Below are positions 53,870 to 64,000 of a DNA stretch of 64,000 nt, in pieces. Under the pieces are notes generated by a model, which worked only from the letters and a program-made list of their open reading frames with translations, made no database searches and was not told where the DNA came from. Position 1 is the first letter of the stretch, and each line of letters starts with the position of its first letter. Location of the stretch: the NCBI RefSeq assembly GCF_021347895.1, contig NC_067130.1, positions 28,107,817 through 28,171,816 on the forward strand, read 5' to 3'. The stretch is from Acanthochromis polyacanthus. Lineage: Eukaryota; Chordata; Actinopteri; Pomacentridae. Both the position numbers and the translations under genes were made by a program.

Positions 53870-54640
53870 AACGCGCAAAACCAGGAGTAAAGCGGGGGGA
53901 GGGAGGGGAGCTGATACGACGGGAGCGCGCATTAACCACCACTACCGCGGCGCGCATGCACAGCTGTCAGCACCAAGGACAGCAGCCGCTTCAGCCCCGG
54001 AGCGAGCAGCAGCCCGGCGACGCATCGGTGAGGATCAGTCCGAGCAGAGCGCACGGAGCAGCGGCTGGAGAGACAGCGATACCCGGCCCGGAGAGCTGGA
54101 AGCCTGCAAGGGTTCTAGAGAGATTGTTTCATCCCGCAGAGAGGAAGCATAAAAAAGAAAAAGGAAAGAAAAGGTGGACAATGCGGGTCGGATCTTGGTT
54201 TCCAGCCTGCTCCTAACATGCACATTCCTCCGCATTGCACATAACCACCTATTTTCCGTCCCCTCCCTCCCTCCCCGCTCTCAACCGCCCACCTGGAACC
54301 TCGTCTGCAGTCGTGCTTTCCGCTGGCTGAGCCGTGCCGCTGTCCAGAAGCTGGTCGAGCCGAGCCGCCACCGGGGGGAAAAGGGAGCGGGCTGCGCGGT
54401 GCTGTTTGGTGGAGGTGCTGGTCCACACGATGCGTCTCCTCCTGCTGGCGGTGCTCCTGTCGTGCTCCTGCGCTCGGGCCGGCTGCGAGCCCAAGATCGT
54501 GAACATCGGGGCCGTGCTGAGCCAGAAGAGGTACGAGCAGGTCTTCAAAGATGCCGTGACCCAGGCCAACCAGGTCTACGGCCGGGACAAGTTCAAGCTG
54601 ACCGCCATCTCCGTAACGCACAAACTCAACGCCATCCAGA
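53870..54640 (+). promoter_or_regulatory. grin1: CpG-rich promoter and 5' UTR of grin1
   Basis: A sharp rise in GC and CpG content (for example GGGAGCGCGC, CCGCGGCGCGCATGC, GAGCCGAGCCGCCACCGGGG) against an AT-rich background, spanning the region before and over exon 1. No TATA box is obvious, as in many CpG-island neuronal promoters. The transcription start cannot be placed from sequence alone. Confidence 0.7.
53966..53986 (+). promoter_or_regulatory. Candidate RE1/NRSE (REST-binding) site
   Basis: The 21-bp site contains TCAGCACCAAGGACAG and agrees with the RE1 consensus at 17 of 21 positions, with both half-sites (TCAGCACC and GGACAG) intact at canonical spacing. It is 464 bp upstream of the grin1 ATG. 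REST represses neuronal genes outside neurons, and mammalian Grin1 carries such a site near its promoter. Confidence 0.7.
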
Positions 54641-54678
54641 TGGCTCTGTCCGTGTGCGAGGACCTCATCTCCAGTCAG
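54430..54678 (+). CDS. grin1: NMDA receptor subunit GluN1, exon 1
   Basis: Encodes residues 1-83 of the obligate glycine-binding NMDA receptor subunit, a postsynaptic ligand-gated cation channel. [18 protein letters not shown] is a signal peptide. [20 protein letters not shown], the VTQANQVYG segment and [19 protein letters not shown] are the start of the amino-terminal domain, very close to vertebrate GluN1. The start at 54,430 is chosen because it directly precedes the signal peptide. The frame is open upstream (to 54,334) but that part is not GluN1-like. The exon ends SSQ in phase 0 with donor GTGAGC. Whether this is the a or b paralogue cannot be told. Confidence 0.95.
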
Positions 54679-57060
54679 GTGAGCAGAAACACTCCGTTTA
54701 CACACAGCTGCACCGAAATGTGAAGATAGATTTAGGCTGGAGGTGTTTTATATGAATCTGGTGTCGAAAGTTGCAGAAAAACACTCTTTTTGGCGCAGTT
54801 TAACCACAACTGCACCTAGATGTAAAGACAGTTTGCTGTTGGATTCTGCATGAAGGTGTTTCTGCTTGCAGTTAAACCCCCTACATGTCAGAATCAGATG
54901 TGCACCTAAATTTGCATTTTTTATTCAGAAATTGTGATTAAATGGCCCCTAAATTTGCAATATTTGAATGCACATTTAGTGAACTTGAACCAGAATGTAA
55001 AGAAAATTTGTGGTTGGACTCTGCATGACGGTAGAGCAATCTGCTTCTTGGAAGTAGCAGGAAAAGCCTCCTACATGTCAGAAATACTGATGCATTTTCT
55101 CATAAACTGCACATTTAACTGCAACTAAAACGCACCTAGACGTAAAGACAGTTTACTGTTGGAGTCCACATGAAGGTGTTGCTGTTGCAGAAAAACCTTC
55201 CTCCATGTCAGAACCAGATGTGTTTCTCTAAATATGAGCCAAGATTTAGGTGCAGTTGCAGGTAAATTGCGGCTAAATGTGCAATTTATGTAAATAAATC
55301 GCATTCTAGGTGCAAATTTACTCACAATTGCACATAAATGTAAAGATAGTTTACCATTGAACTGTGCATGACGGTGTTTCAGAGCAATGTGTTCATTGGA
55401 AGTTGCAGAAAAAAACCTCCATTTCAGAAACACTGATGTGTTTTCTCATATTGCGCGTTTTGGTGCAATTTTACCACAACTGCATGTCAGTCTAAAGACA
55501 GTTTGCTGCTGGGTTCTGAATGAAGGTGTTGCTGCTTGCAGTAAAACCTCCTACATGTCAGAATCAGATGGGTTTTCTGACACATGAGCCAAGATTTAGG
55601 TGCAATTGCAGGTCAACTACACCTAAATGTAGAGTTTTTCATTCATAAATTGTGGTTAAATGGCCCCTAAAATTGCAATTTATGACTGCATATTGCACAT
55701 TTAGTGAACTTTAACCAGAATCTATATGTAAAGATAGTTTGCCTTTGGACTCCGCATGACAACGTTTTAGAGCAATCTGCTCCTTGGAAGTTGCAGGAAT
55801 AACCTTCAACATTTCAGGAAAAACAGGTGTGTTTTCTCATAAACTGCACATTTTTGAGCTAGATGTAACGACAGTTTGCTGTTGGCTTCTGCATGGAGGT
55901 GTTGTTTCTTGGAGTAAAATCTCCTATATGTCAGAATCAGATGTGTTTTCTTACATGTGAACCAAGATCTAGGTGCAAATGTGGGTAAATTGCATCCAAA
56001 TGTGCAAGTGCTAAATATAAATTGAACATTTAGGTAATTTTTTCCCCCAAATTTCCACACAAATGTAAAGATAGTTTGCTGATGGAGTCTTCATGAAGGT
56101 GGTTTAGAGAAATTTCTGCTCCTTGGAAGTTGCTGCTTGCAGAAAAAAAAACTCCTACGTCTCAGAATCAGATGCGTTTTCTCATAAATTGCACATTTAG
56201 ATGCAATTTAAACTCCAACTGCACACAAATGTAAAGATAGTTTGCTGTTGGAGTCTGCATGAAGGTGTTTTAGAGGAATCTGCTCCTCCTGCATGTCAGC
56301 ATGAGATGTGTTTTTATAAATATGAGCCGAGATCTAGGTACAGCTCTGTGCAAATGTGCTATTTATAGTCATTTGCCTGCGATAAAATTGCACTTAAGTT
56401 TGAAATTTATGAATATAAATTACACATTTAGATTAACTTTAACCACAACTGCACCTACATTTAAAGATTGTTTGCAGTCGGATTCTAGGTGACGGTGTTT
56501 TAGTGGGATTTCTTTTCTTTGGAAGCTGCTGCTTGCAGAAAAAAAAAAAAGCTTGCATGTCAGAATCAGATGTGTTTTGTCATAAATTGCACATTTAGAC
56601 ACAATTTATCTACAACTGTACCTAACTGCAAAGAAAGATTGATTTTTAGAGTCACCATGAAGGTATTTTAGAGGAATTTTTGCTCCTTGGAAGTTGCTTC
56701 TTGCCGACAAAAGCCTCTTGCATGTTCAAAACGGATGCATTTTAAGATAAATTGCACACTGAAGCGCGCATTTTGGCACAATTTAACCACATTTGCACCT
56801 ATCTGTAAAGATAGTTTGCTGTTGGAGTTTTCATGACGGTGTTCTGGATGAATCTGCTCTCTTGAAGTCGCAGAAAAAATGTCCTGCATGTCAGAACCAG
56901 ATGTGTTTTGTCATAAAATCCACATTTAGATGCAATTTAACCACAACTGCACCCAAACGTAAAGACGGTTTGCTGTTTGGGTTTTTATTAAAGTGTTTAA
57001 TGGATTAATCCCTGCTCCTTGGACGTTCCTGCTTGCAGGAAAAACTCCTTTGTGTTAAAA
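54679..57060 (+). repeat. ~170-bp tandem array at the start of grin1 intron 1
   Basis: About 13 diverged units. Each contains a form of TGTAAAGATAGTTTGCTGTT, GGAGTCTGCATGAAGGTGTT, CTGCTCCTTGGAAGTTGCAG, CATGTCAGAATCAGATGTGT and CATAAATTGCACATTTAG. Anchors lie near 54,831, 55,149, 55,339, 55,499, 55,736, 55,873, 56,069, 56,239, 56,469, 56,814 and 56,968. Spacing varies from about 140 to 240 bp. The first degraded unit starts within about 40 bp of the exon 1 donor. Confidence 0.85.
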
Positions 57061-58789
57061 TCAGATGTTTTCCCATTTCTGACTTCAGCAGCAGACTCTC
57101 CTTCCTGGACATAAAAAAAATCCATAACAGACTAACTCCATCCATTTGTTCCATTTGGCACCAACTCTCCACTTTAGCACACATATTCATGCACTTTGTA
57201 TAGTTCTGATACAATGAACTCCCCCAACAGATCCATCTGTTTTCTCTCAGACATCCAGAAATAGCCCTTTTTGGTTTGGGGCATGTCTCGGATGAGGGGG
57301 CAACTGTACATTTCAGGACACACACAGCTGCAGATCAACTGAACTGCGAAGGAGCCAGTCGAGAGTGAAAATGTGCAATATGTCGTTCAGAATTAATGGC
57401 TTTTTGCTTTGACTGCGCGTCGCTGCGTGAACGCGTTTCTTTTTTTTTTTTTTTATTTTGCAACAGGAGAGAGAAATGACAGTTTGAATGGAACTGTTTT
57501 CAGATGTGGATCAGTGACTCGGCTGCAAAAGTGTGCGACTGGAAACTGTGAAGAGTATTTTGCGTATTTTCTTTAATTAGCAGCAATGGTAAAGGTGCTG
57601 TGGGTCTAAAAGAGAAAACATGCTTCATAAGTTATGCATGCACAAAAGCTGCGGCACACTGAACTGCATGTGACGCTCAACATGACTTTTAAAAGGCACC
57701 AACATTATGTCACAGCATGGTGAGGCGTGAAGTCCCTCTCGCTCTCAATGCTTTTTCTTCCACACACATAATTGAGCTTTATGCAAAAAAAAATAAAAAA
57801 CACCCACAGCTTCAGTGCTTTCATGTCCTTGGTCCTCTGCTTAACGTGATGTCTCTAATTGACACAGGCTTGTAGAACTGTTCAGCCTCATTGCATGAGC
57901 GTGCATTGGTTCATACCGATAACAATGGCTCAGCTCTTTCGTGCAAACAAACAAACCTCTCTGGTGGATGAATCGCAGCTAAATTAGACAGAAAGTCTGA
58001 ATCTGAGGGTTTAATCGGATGAGATTAGCTCGTAGGTGACAGTCAGAGAGGAGGAAGTCGGTGGCAGATGGAGGAGTAGATGCCTGGGAGCAGTCCTTGG
58101 AAGATAGACCTCATTTTTGACCCAACCATACGGAGCGCTCGTATCCAATAATCCATCCCTGCGCGGCCGTGCCAACTTTATTCCCCCTTCCTGCACATCT
58201 CCGAGGCATTTCTCAAGTCTGGCCTCACTGAAGTTCATTTTTTAATCAAACGCTTGCACAGCTTCGGTTTTCTTAATGCAGGAATACGACTAAAAAGCAA
58301 CAAATCAGTCTTCTGAGCATCATTCAAACAAAAAAGTAATAATTCTTTGCTCTTTTATTCTTTGTTGTAAATGCGTTCCTCCCTGACTGTAATTTACGTA
58401 TCCAAAATGTTATTTTTAACCTGTTATACAATGTTTTAGGGCAGCAGTTGCACTCACTTAAGGTTGCCTGTGTTGTTCTTAAAGCAGATTTGGTCCATCT
58501 CAAACAGAAAAACAGATGTTTGAGCCCAGAGTGAATTATCCACGGGGTAAAGTGGGTAGTTGCCTCAGGGACACATATGTTCAGGGGCATCAGCTGCCCC
58601 AGATTAAAATGTGAAGCCATCAGTTTGTGATCTCTTGATTATTGATAGATATAAACTGAAAAAGACCTTAAGCGAATTCCTCTGTTTCTAGCTAATGCTG
58701 AGGACTGGTCTGAAATTGAGCTTGAAAACTTGGAGGTTTGAATCAAAACAGGCTATTTTTGCAGAAATTAATTATTGTATAAATTAATG
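57061..58789. other. grin1 intron 1, non-repetitive stretch
   Basis: No coding frame is supported. One poly-T run lies at about 57,439-57,454. Otherwise it looks like unique intronic sequence. Confidence 0.45.
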
Positions 58790-60290
58790 TATTGTATTGT
58801 ATAGTTTAGCTTGACATCTCTTAGTCTAAGATTAAGTTCATTTATCTATCGTATCTTATTCCAGCATAGCTTTGTTCAGCTTAGTTTAGCATAGCTCATC
58901 TCATTTCATCATTTTATTTTAGCTTGACTTAGATTATTTTTTCTTATCTTTACTTGGCTTAGCTTAAATTGCTCTCTTCTTTTATCTTAGTGTATCTACT
59001 CTGTCTTATTGTGGCTTATATGAACTAACTATGCGGCTAATAACTAATCTCAGCCCATCTTAATCTATCTTGTCTTATTTTAGCGTATAGTTTCTTTGCC
59101 TATCTTAGCTTAATTTATTTGAGCTAACCTTACCTATACTTATATATTATCTAAGCCAATTGTAGAGTAGCTTATCTATTCTTCCCATAGCATTTTCTAT
59201 TTTACCTTATTTTGGCGTATCTTAGCTTGAATTAGTTCAGCTTGAATTAGTTTTGTTTAAAACTAATTCAAGCTGAACTAATTCATCTCATCTTATATTA
59301 GCATAACTTATCTTATTTTTATCTTAGCTTAGCTCAAATGATTCTATTTTATCTTATTTTATTATATCTTAGCATATTTTAGCTTATATTACCTAACTGT
59401 CCTACTTAATAACTAATCTTAGTTTACGCTCTGTTTTATATTAGTGTAGATTTGCTTTGCTTATCTTACCTTAACCTACTTTAGCTTGTTTTAGCTTATA
59501 TCTAAGCTTATCTAACGTCGGTTTATCTTATGCTAGCCTATTTTAGAGTAATTTATCTTACCTTCCTGTAGCTTTTCTTATCTGATTTTATTTTGGCATA
59601 TCTTCGTTTAGTTCAGCTTAGTTTAGTGTGTCTAAGCTTGGCTTAGCTTAGCTCATCTTATTTTACTTTATATTGGCCTAACTTGCCTGATTTTATCTTA
59701 TCTTAAATTACTGTATCTTAACTTATTTTTGCTTATTTTAGCTGATATTACTTTCACCAATCTTAATTTATTTTATTCTATCTTATTTTAGCGTAGCTTT
59801 GCTTGGATTATCTTATTTCATCTTAGCTTATTTTAACTTGCATATTATCCTATCGAATCTTATCTTAACCTATCTTAGAGTAGCTTATCTTATCTTCCCA
59901 TAGCTTATCTTACCTAAACTTTTTTTTTTTTTGCATAGCTAATGTTAGCTTAGTTCAGCTTAATTTAGATTAGTTTAGTTTGGCTAAACTTGGCTTCAGT
60001 TTAGCTAATCTCAGTTCATTTTATATGAGCTTCGCTTATCTTATTTTAACTTAATTTAACTTAAATGACTCTATCTTAGCTTATTTTAGGAGCTTATTTT
60101 ATCACATATTACCCTAACTAATCTTAGCTTATCTTAGTTTATCCTGTCTCATCTTATTTTAGCTTAACTTTGCTTTGCTTATCTTATCTTGTTTTAGCTG
60201 AACTTATCTTAGGTTCTGTATAAGCTTATCTAACCTTATCTTATTTTAGTGTTGCTTAGCTTGGCTTAGCATAGTTTAGCTTATTTTTAA
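58790..60290 (+). repeat. Degenerate pentanucleotide satellite (TTAGC/TTATC/TTATT)
   Basis: About 1.5 kb made almost only of five-base words such as TTAGC, TTATC, TTATT and TTAGT (for example AGCTTAGCTCATCTTATTTT). The plus strand is strongly T-rich and G-poor throughout, so the array keeps one orientation. No higher-order period is obvious by eye. It lies in intron 1 of grin1. Confidence 0.85.
59228..59285. repeat. Perfect 27-bp-arm hairpin within the pentamer satellite
   Basis: 59,228-59,254 and 59,259-59,285 are exact reverse complements around a GTTT loop (arm begins TGAATTAGTTCAGCTTGAAT). The right arm is the only clear stretch of the satellite in reverse orientation that I noticed. Confidence 0.9.
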
Positions 60291-60593
60291 CATTTTATAC
60301 TGTAAATATCATATTCATCCTGCTGAGGATGCATTGTTAAAGTTTTTTTTTCAGACCCTGTAGAGTCGGACTAACAATGTGTAGATGTTTGTTTACATGT
60401 GTGTGATGAATATTTCAGTGTGCTTGTGTTTTGTAGTCATGTTTTTTTCTTATTGCTTGGGAAAAAAATTACACAATAAAGACCCCCTGCTGAATGTCCA
60501 AGCTCTTAATCAGCGCAGGAGTTGCGTTTCCGTTTCTTTGGTCCTAATGATTGTGTCGCAATGACAAAGTGCTGTTCTGGTGCGTCTCTGCAG
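60291..60593. other. grin1: 3' end of grin1 intron 1
   Basis: Unique-looking intron sequence leading to the acceptor GTCTCTGCAG at 60,593. Confidence 0.5.
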
Positions 60594-60728
60594 GTCTACG
60601 CCATCCTGGTGAGTCACCCTCCACAGTCCAATGACCACCTCACCCCGACGCCGGTCTCCTACACTGCAGGCTTCTACCGCATCCCGGTGGTGGGGCTCAC
60701 CACCCGCATGTCCATCTACTCCGACAAG
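60594..60728 (+). CDS. grin1: NMDA receptor subunit GluN1, exon 2
   Basis: Encodes residues 84-128: [20 protein letters not shown], then [20 protein letters not shown] and IYSDK, in phase 0 on both sides. It continues the amino-terminal domain directly from exon 1 (SSQ|VYAIL). Acceptor CTGCAG, donor GTGAGT. Later exons lie beyond the right edge of the window, so only the first ~128 of over 900 residues are seen. Confidence 0.95.
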
Positions 60729-61899
60729 GTGAGTGATGGATGGCAGTGATGTAAAGGGAGATGGAGGAAGAGGAGAGTGAACGCAGAGTGAAAGAGTGAG
60801 CAGCTCCCCCGGGGCGCCTTCAAAAGCTTCCTAGATTAAACGTCCCATCACTGTCCATTAGCAGAGCTGTGATTAAATGGGCTTCCAGCTGAAATTTGAA
60901 AGAACATCATTAATAATTCCTCCGACCTGAGTTATGTTTTTATGAATCACATGCCGCCAAAATGAAACTTTAAAGCAATCGCATAAATAAAATGCCAAGG
61001 ACTTAAATAGACCTTAAATCGAGTTATCAAAGTGACACAGCCCATAATCTTGCAAATTAAAGGAAATCAGAAGCATTAAGTTCCAGAGATTTAAGGAAGC
61101 CTGAGGGGGTCTGTGCATAGATCAAGAGATAATGAAGGCGGTTTTATGCTTTTTCACATGACATTCATCCACTGGCTTTGACATCTGTTTACAGCACAAG
61201 AAAGTTTTTCATCTTTAATGTGTGGTGTCAGTTATTCTAAAGTTGCAAGCATGAATGCAGCTATACATTATGAAAATATGCAGATGCCCAAATGTTTTTC
61301 TCATTTATCTCCAAAACTGAGCACTAATCTGTTGTAAGAGTAAAACAGCCTGAAGCCCAGTTATTCAGAAGTCATTTGATGGGATTTTGGGTATCGCATC
61401 AGATCTTGAAAATAGGTTGTTCTAAAGAAAATAAGGGTTTTGAATTTAGATTAGATCACATAATCCAGCTGTAGTTTTGATTTGAATCAGATCTTTAACA
61501 TGTGTGGTTCAAAACATTTTGGGGTTGGGATATATGAGATTATGGTTCCAACAAAAGAGTCTGTTCAGGGTGGATTTCAGGACCAAAACGAAACGAACAA
61601 TAAAACGAGTCTAATACTACTTATCATGCTGCATACGTACTTTTATTTATATTTTGCACTTTGTTTGTTTATCAGTCAGGTGGATAGAGTAGACTTTCAG
61701 TGCAGTAAAGTGTACAAAAAAGGGTTTTCTCGACATGAAATAATCCCCCAATCCTCCAACAGCTTTTTAACAGCTTAGCATTTATGTCATTAAAAAGACA
61801 TACTTTTATTAATAATGCAAACTCTGGCTGTTTAAAAGTAATTGAAAGTTGAATTTTGTTGGGATTGTTTTATTTTCAATAAAACCCTTCCACCGACTC
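60729..61899. other. grin1: grin1 intron 2, non-repetitive stretch
   Basis: No further exon or recognised element. The frame at 61,482-61,778 has no coding signature. Confidence 0.45.
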
Positions 61900-64000
61900 C
61901 CATACTGGCTTTCCTAACGTAGATTGTTGCAATTTGTCGTCTTATTTAGACCAATCGTCATCCAGATTTGGTAATTGTTAAAATTTTGAACAGAATCTGG
62001 ATCAGACCAGATCCTGACTTGATCCTAGACACCAGAACATTGGATCGTTGTCCTCCAGGTTCAACTTTTTGACCAGCTGTGTCCCCAAGAAAAGGGTGTC
62101 CACATACCGAAACATGTATTTTGTATATGCTCTAAAAGGCCAAAATCTCCATTTGTGACAAGTTTTCTTCTGATTGGGTTTCTTTTATTAAAAATTAAGT
62201 TGTTTTGAAGTCAGTTGAGTTTGAGGCTCCAGGTCACTGAATAGATGTCCACATACTTTTGGCCATGTTGCACATCAGAGAGAAACCACGACACACATAT
62301 TGTACCCATTTAAATAGGCAAAAAACTCCACTTGTAGCAGGTTTTGTGTTTTTAGTGTGTTTCTTTTATTTTAAATGGAGTTGATAAGGCATCTTCAGAG
62401 TGACCTGGAGCCATGGTGGCCAGTTGATTCTTTGGGTTGCTGATCAAAAGGTTTTAGGTTCAATGCCCACTGCTGATATTTCTAAACTGATTGAACTTAC
62501 TATGATTTAGCCTACATTGTGATATGTAGTCTTATTTAGAGAAATGGTCATTCAGATTTGGAAGTCTTGGAAAACTTGAGAGGAATCTGGACTACCTTAA
62601 GGGCACTGTCATCCTGGTCCAAAAGTTTTGAGCAGCTATACCCCAAGGAAAAGGTGTCTACATACTTTTGACAACATTGTACCTGTTTAAAAAGCCCAAA
62701 ATCTCCATTTGTGGCAGGTTTTGTTCCTTTAATGTGTTTCTTTTCTTTAATATAGAGTTGTTAAGGCATCTTCAGATTGACTCAGAGTAGTGGTGGCTCA
62801 ACAGTTGAGACGTTGGGACACTGATCGGCGGGTTGGAGGTTCACACTCCATTGATGGCATTTCTAAGCTGATTGAAGCCTACATTGTGATATGTAGTCCT
62901 ATGGAGAGCAATGGTCATCAAATCTGGTCTTGAATCTTGAAAGGTTTGAGAGAAATCTGGACTAACTTGATCCAGGATAGCAATTGTCGTCCAGGTTTTT
63001 GGCCAGCTGTACTCCAAGGAAAGGGTGTCCACATACTATTGGCCATGTTGTACTCAAAGGCCAGAATCTTTACTTGTGACAGATTTGATCTTTTACTGGG
63101 TTTCTTTCATTAGAAATTTAATTTTTATCACATCTTCTTAGCTAGTAATCTACATTGTGGCATGTAGTCCAACTTAGAGCAACAATCCTCCTAATTTGGC
63201 AGTCTTGAAATGTTGATAGAAATCTAGACTTATTTGATCCTAGATGGGAAAATATGTTGTAGCAAACGTTAATTTTTTTGCATGTTTTGTTCTTTACTAA
63301 AAAAGGAAGTTATTATGGCATCAGAGTTTTGGTGGCTCAACAGCTGAGGCTTTGGGCCGCTGGTCAGAAGTTCAGAGGTTGAAACCCCAGTGCTGCCATT
63401 TCTAAGCTGAATGTACTTACTGTGATTACTTTGTAATCCTATTTCAAACAAATGTGGACTAACTTGAGGTCATTTTCCAGCAGGTCCAACTTTTTGACCC
63501 CAATGAAAATGTGTCCACATACTTTTGGCCATATTGTACCTGTCTAAGAAGACAAAAGATGATTTCCACTTGTGGCAAGTTTTGCCTTCTTCTTGTATTA
63601 ACAATGAAAGTTACTGCATCTTGTCAGTGATTCAGAGCTGTGGTTGCTCACCAGACTTTGGGTCACTGATCATCAGGTTGGAGGTTCAAATCCCAGTGCT
63701 GCCATTTCTATGCTGAACATATTATGGTTTACAGTGTACATAGCTAGTAGTCTACATTTTGATATGTAGTTTTTGTTAAAGCATTGGTCCTCCAGACGTA
63801 GAAATCTTGGAAAATTTAAGACAATTGTGACTAACTTAGTCTCACATAGCAAAATATGGAGTCATTGTCCTCCAGGTTTAGCTTTTTAAACAACAATGCA
63901 ATGCAAGGAAAGGGTGTTCACATACTTTTGTCTTCTTATTGTGTGTCTTCCATTAAAAATGAAGTTGCTGTGGCATCTTCAGACCTGTGGTAGCTCAGTG
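61900..64000 (+). repeat. SINE-derived tandem array in grin1 intron 2
   Basis: About five to six diverged units run to the window edge. Each carries a tRNA-like head (GGTGGCTCAACAG near 62,791 and 63,332; GGTTGCTCACCAG near 63,642; GGTAGCTCAGTG at 63,989) and a B-box-like GGTTCAAATCCCAGTGCTGC (63,683) or variants. Each body has TCCACATACTTTTGGCCAT, AATCTCCATTTGTG, CAGGTTTTGT, TCTGGACTAACTTGATCC and CCAGGTT. Unit spacing is about 310-540 bp. These are not functional tRNA genes. Confidence 0.75.

Noticed and set aside
54174..54755. 193-codon plus-strand frame overlapping grin1 exon 1
   Set aside because: It is in a different frame from the clear GluN1 sequence and is a by-product of the GC-rich 5' region.
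54679..57060. CRISPR-like array (regular repeats with variable parts)
   Set aside because: Units are ~170 bp, diverged along their whole length, in a vertebrate intron. There are no short exact repeats with unique spacers.
58790..60290. TTAGC-rich array as an interstitial telomere
   Set aside because: Vertebrate telomeres are TTAGGG. The words here are five bases long and mixed (TTAGC, TTATC, TTATT), with no TTAGGG runs.
61900..64000. tRNA genes (A-box and B-box matches)
   Set aside because: The matches sit in diverged tandem SINE-like units. No cloverleaf with acceptor stem and anticodon arm can be drawn.

Overview
The window is nuclear DNA of a teleost fish; I cannot name the species. The evidence is intron-containing vertebrate genes with canonical GT-AG borders, abundant fish-type Tc1-like, hAT, L2-like and Ty3/Gypsy debris, and a vertebrate copy of neverland, a gene that mammals lack. 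Most of the sequence is intron or intergenic DNA. Only three intact host coding units are visible: nvd, one RING gene and the start of grin1.

Layout. 1-2.5 kb: the 3' exons of a carboxyl ester lipase (cel) gene, broken by several small indels and a stop. A second remnant of its last exon lies at 14.15 kb. 2.5-17 kb: a repeat field with a ~1 kb imperfect palindrome (3.4-4.4 kb), a truncated Ty3/Gypsy relic (4.6-7.3 kb), an old minus-strand Tc1-like relic (8.0-11.4 kb) split by an L2-type fragment and by a full-length Tc1-like element (9,357-10,992), and several tRNA-headed repeats. 17.4-33.9 kb: a complete seven-exon gene for a Neverland/DAF-36 Rieske oxygenase (452 aa). Its last intron holds an internally deleted Tc1-like element, an alpha-tubulin retropseudogene and a second, nearly identical full-length Tc1-like element (31,381-33,016). 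36.2-38.0 kb: a three-level transposon nest. 38.9-39.8 kb: a single-exon RING-finger protein with a C-terminal membrane segment. 40-54 kb: gene-poor DNA with diverged tandem repeats and an 844-bp two-gene transposon remnant (47.8-48.7 kb) carrying a THAP zinc finger on one strand and a second, inward-facing coding exon on the other. 53.9-64 kb: CpG-rich promoter, exon 1 and exon 2 of grin1 (NMDA receptor GluN1), reading off the right edge. Its introns hold three different tandem-repeat arrays.

How it fits together. The host genes have no evident functional relation to each other. They are the digestive lipase remnant, the sterol oxygenase, the membrane ubiquitin ligase and the glutamate receptor subunit. 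The most informative content is the transposon record: two young Tc1-like copies sharing the same 5' lesion, two independent internally deleted elements that keep coding ends, nested insertions that give relative ages, and a REST/NRSF-type silencer sequence in the grin1 5' region. All coordinates were read by eye from the sequence. No alignment or database search was run.
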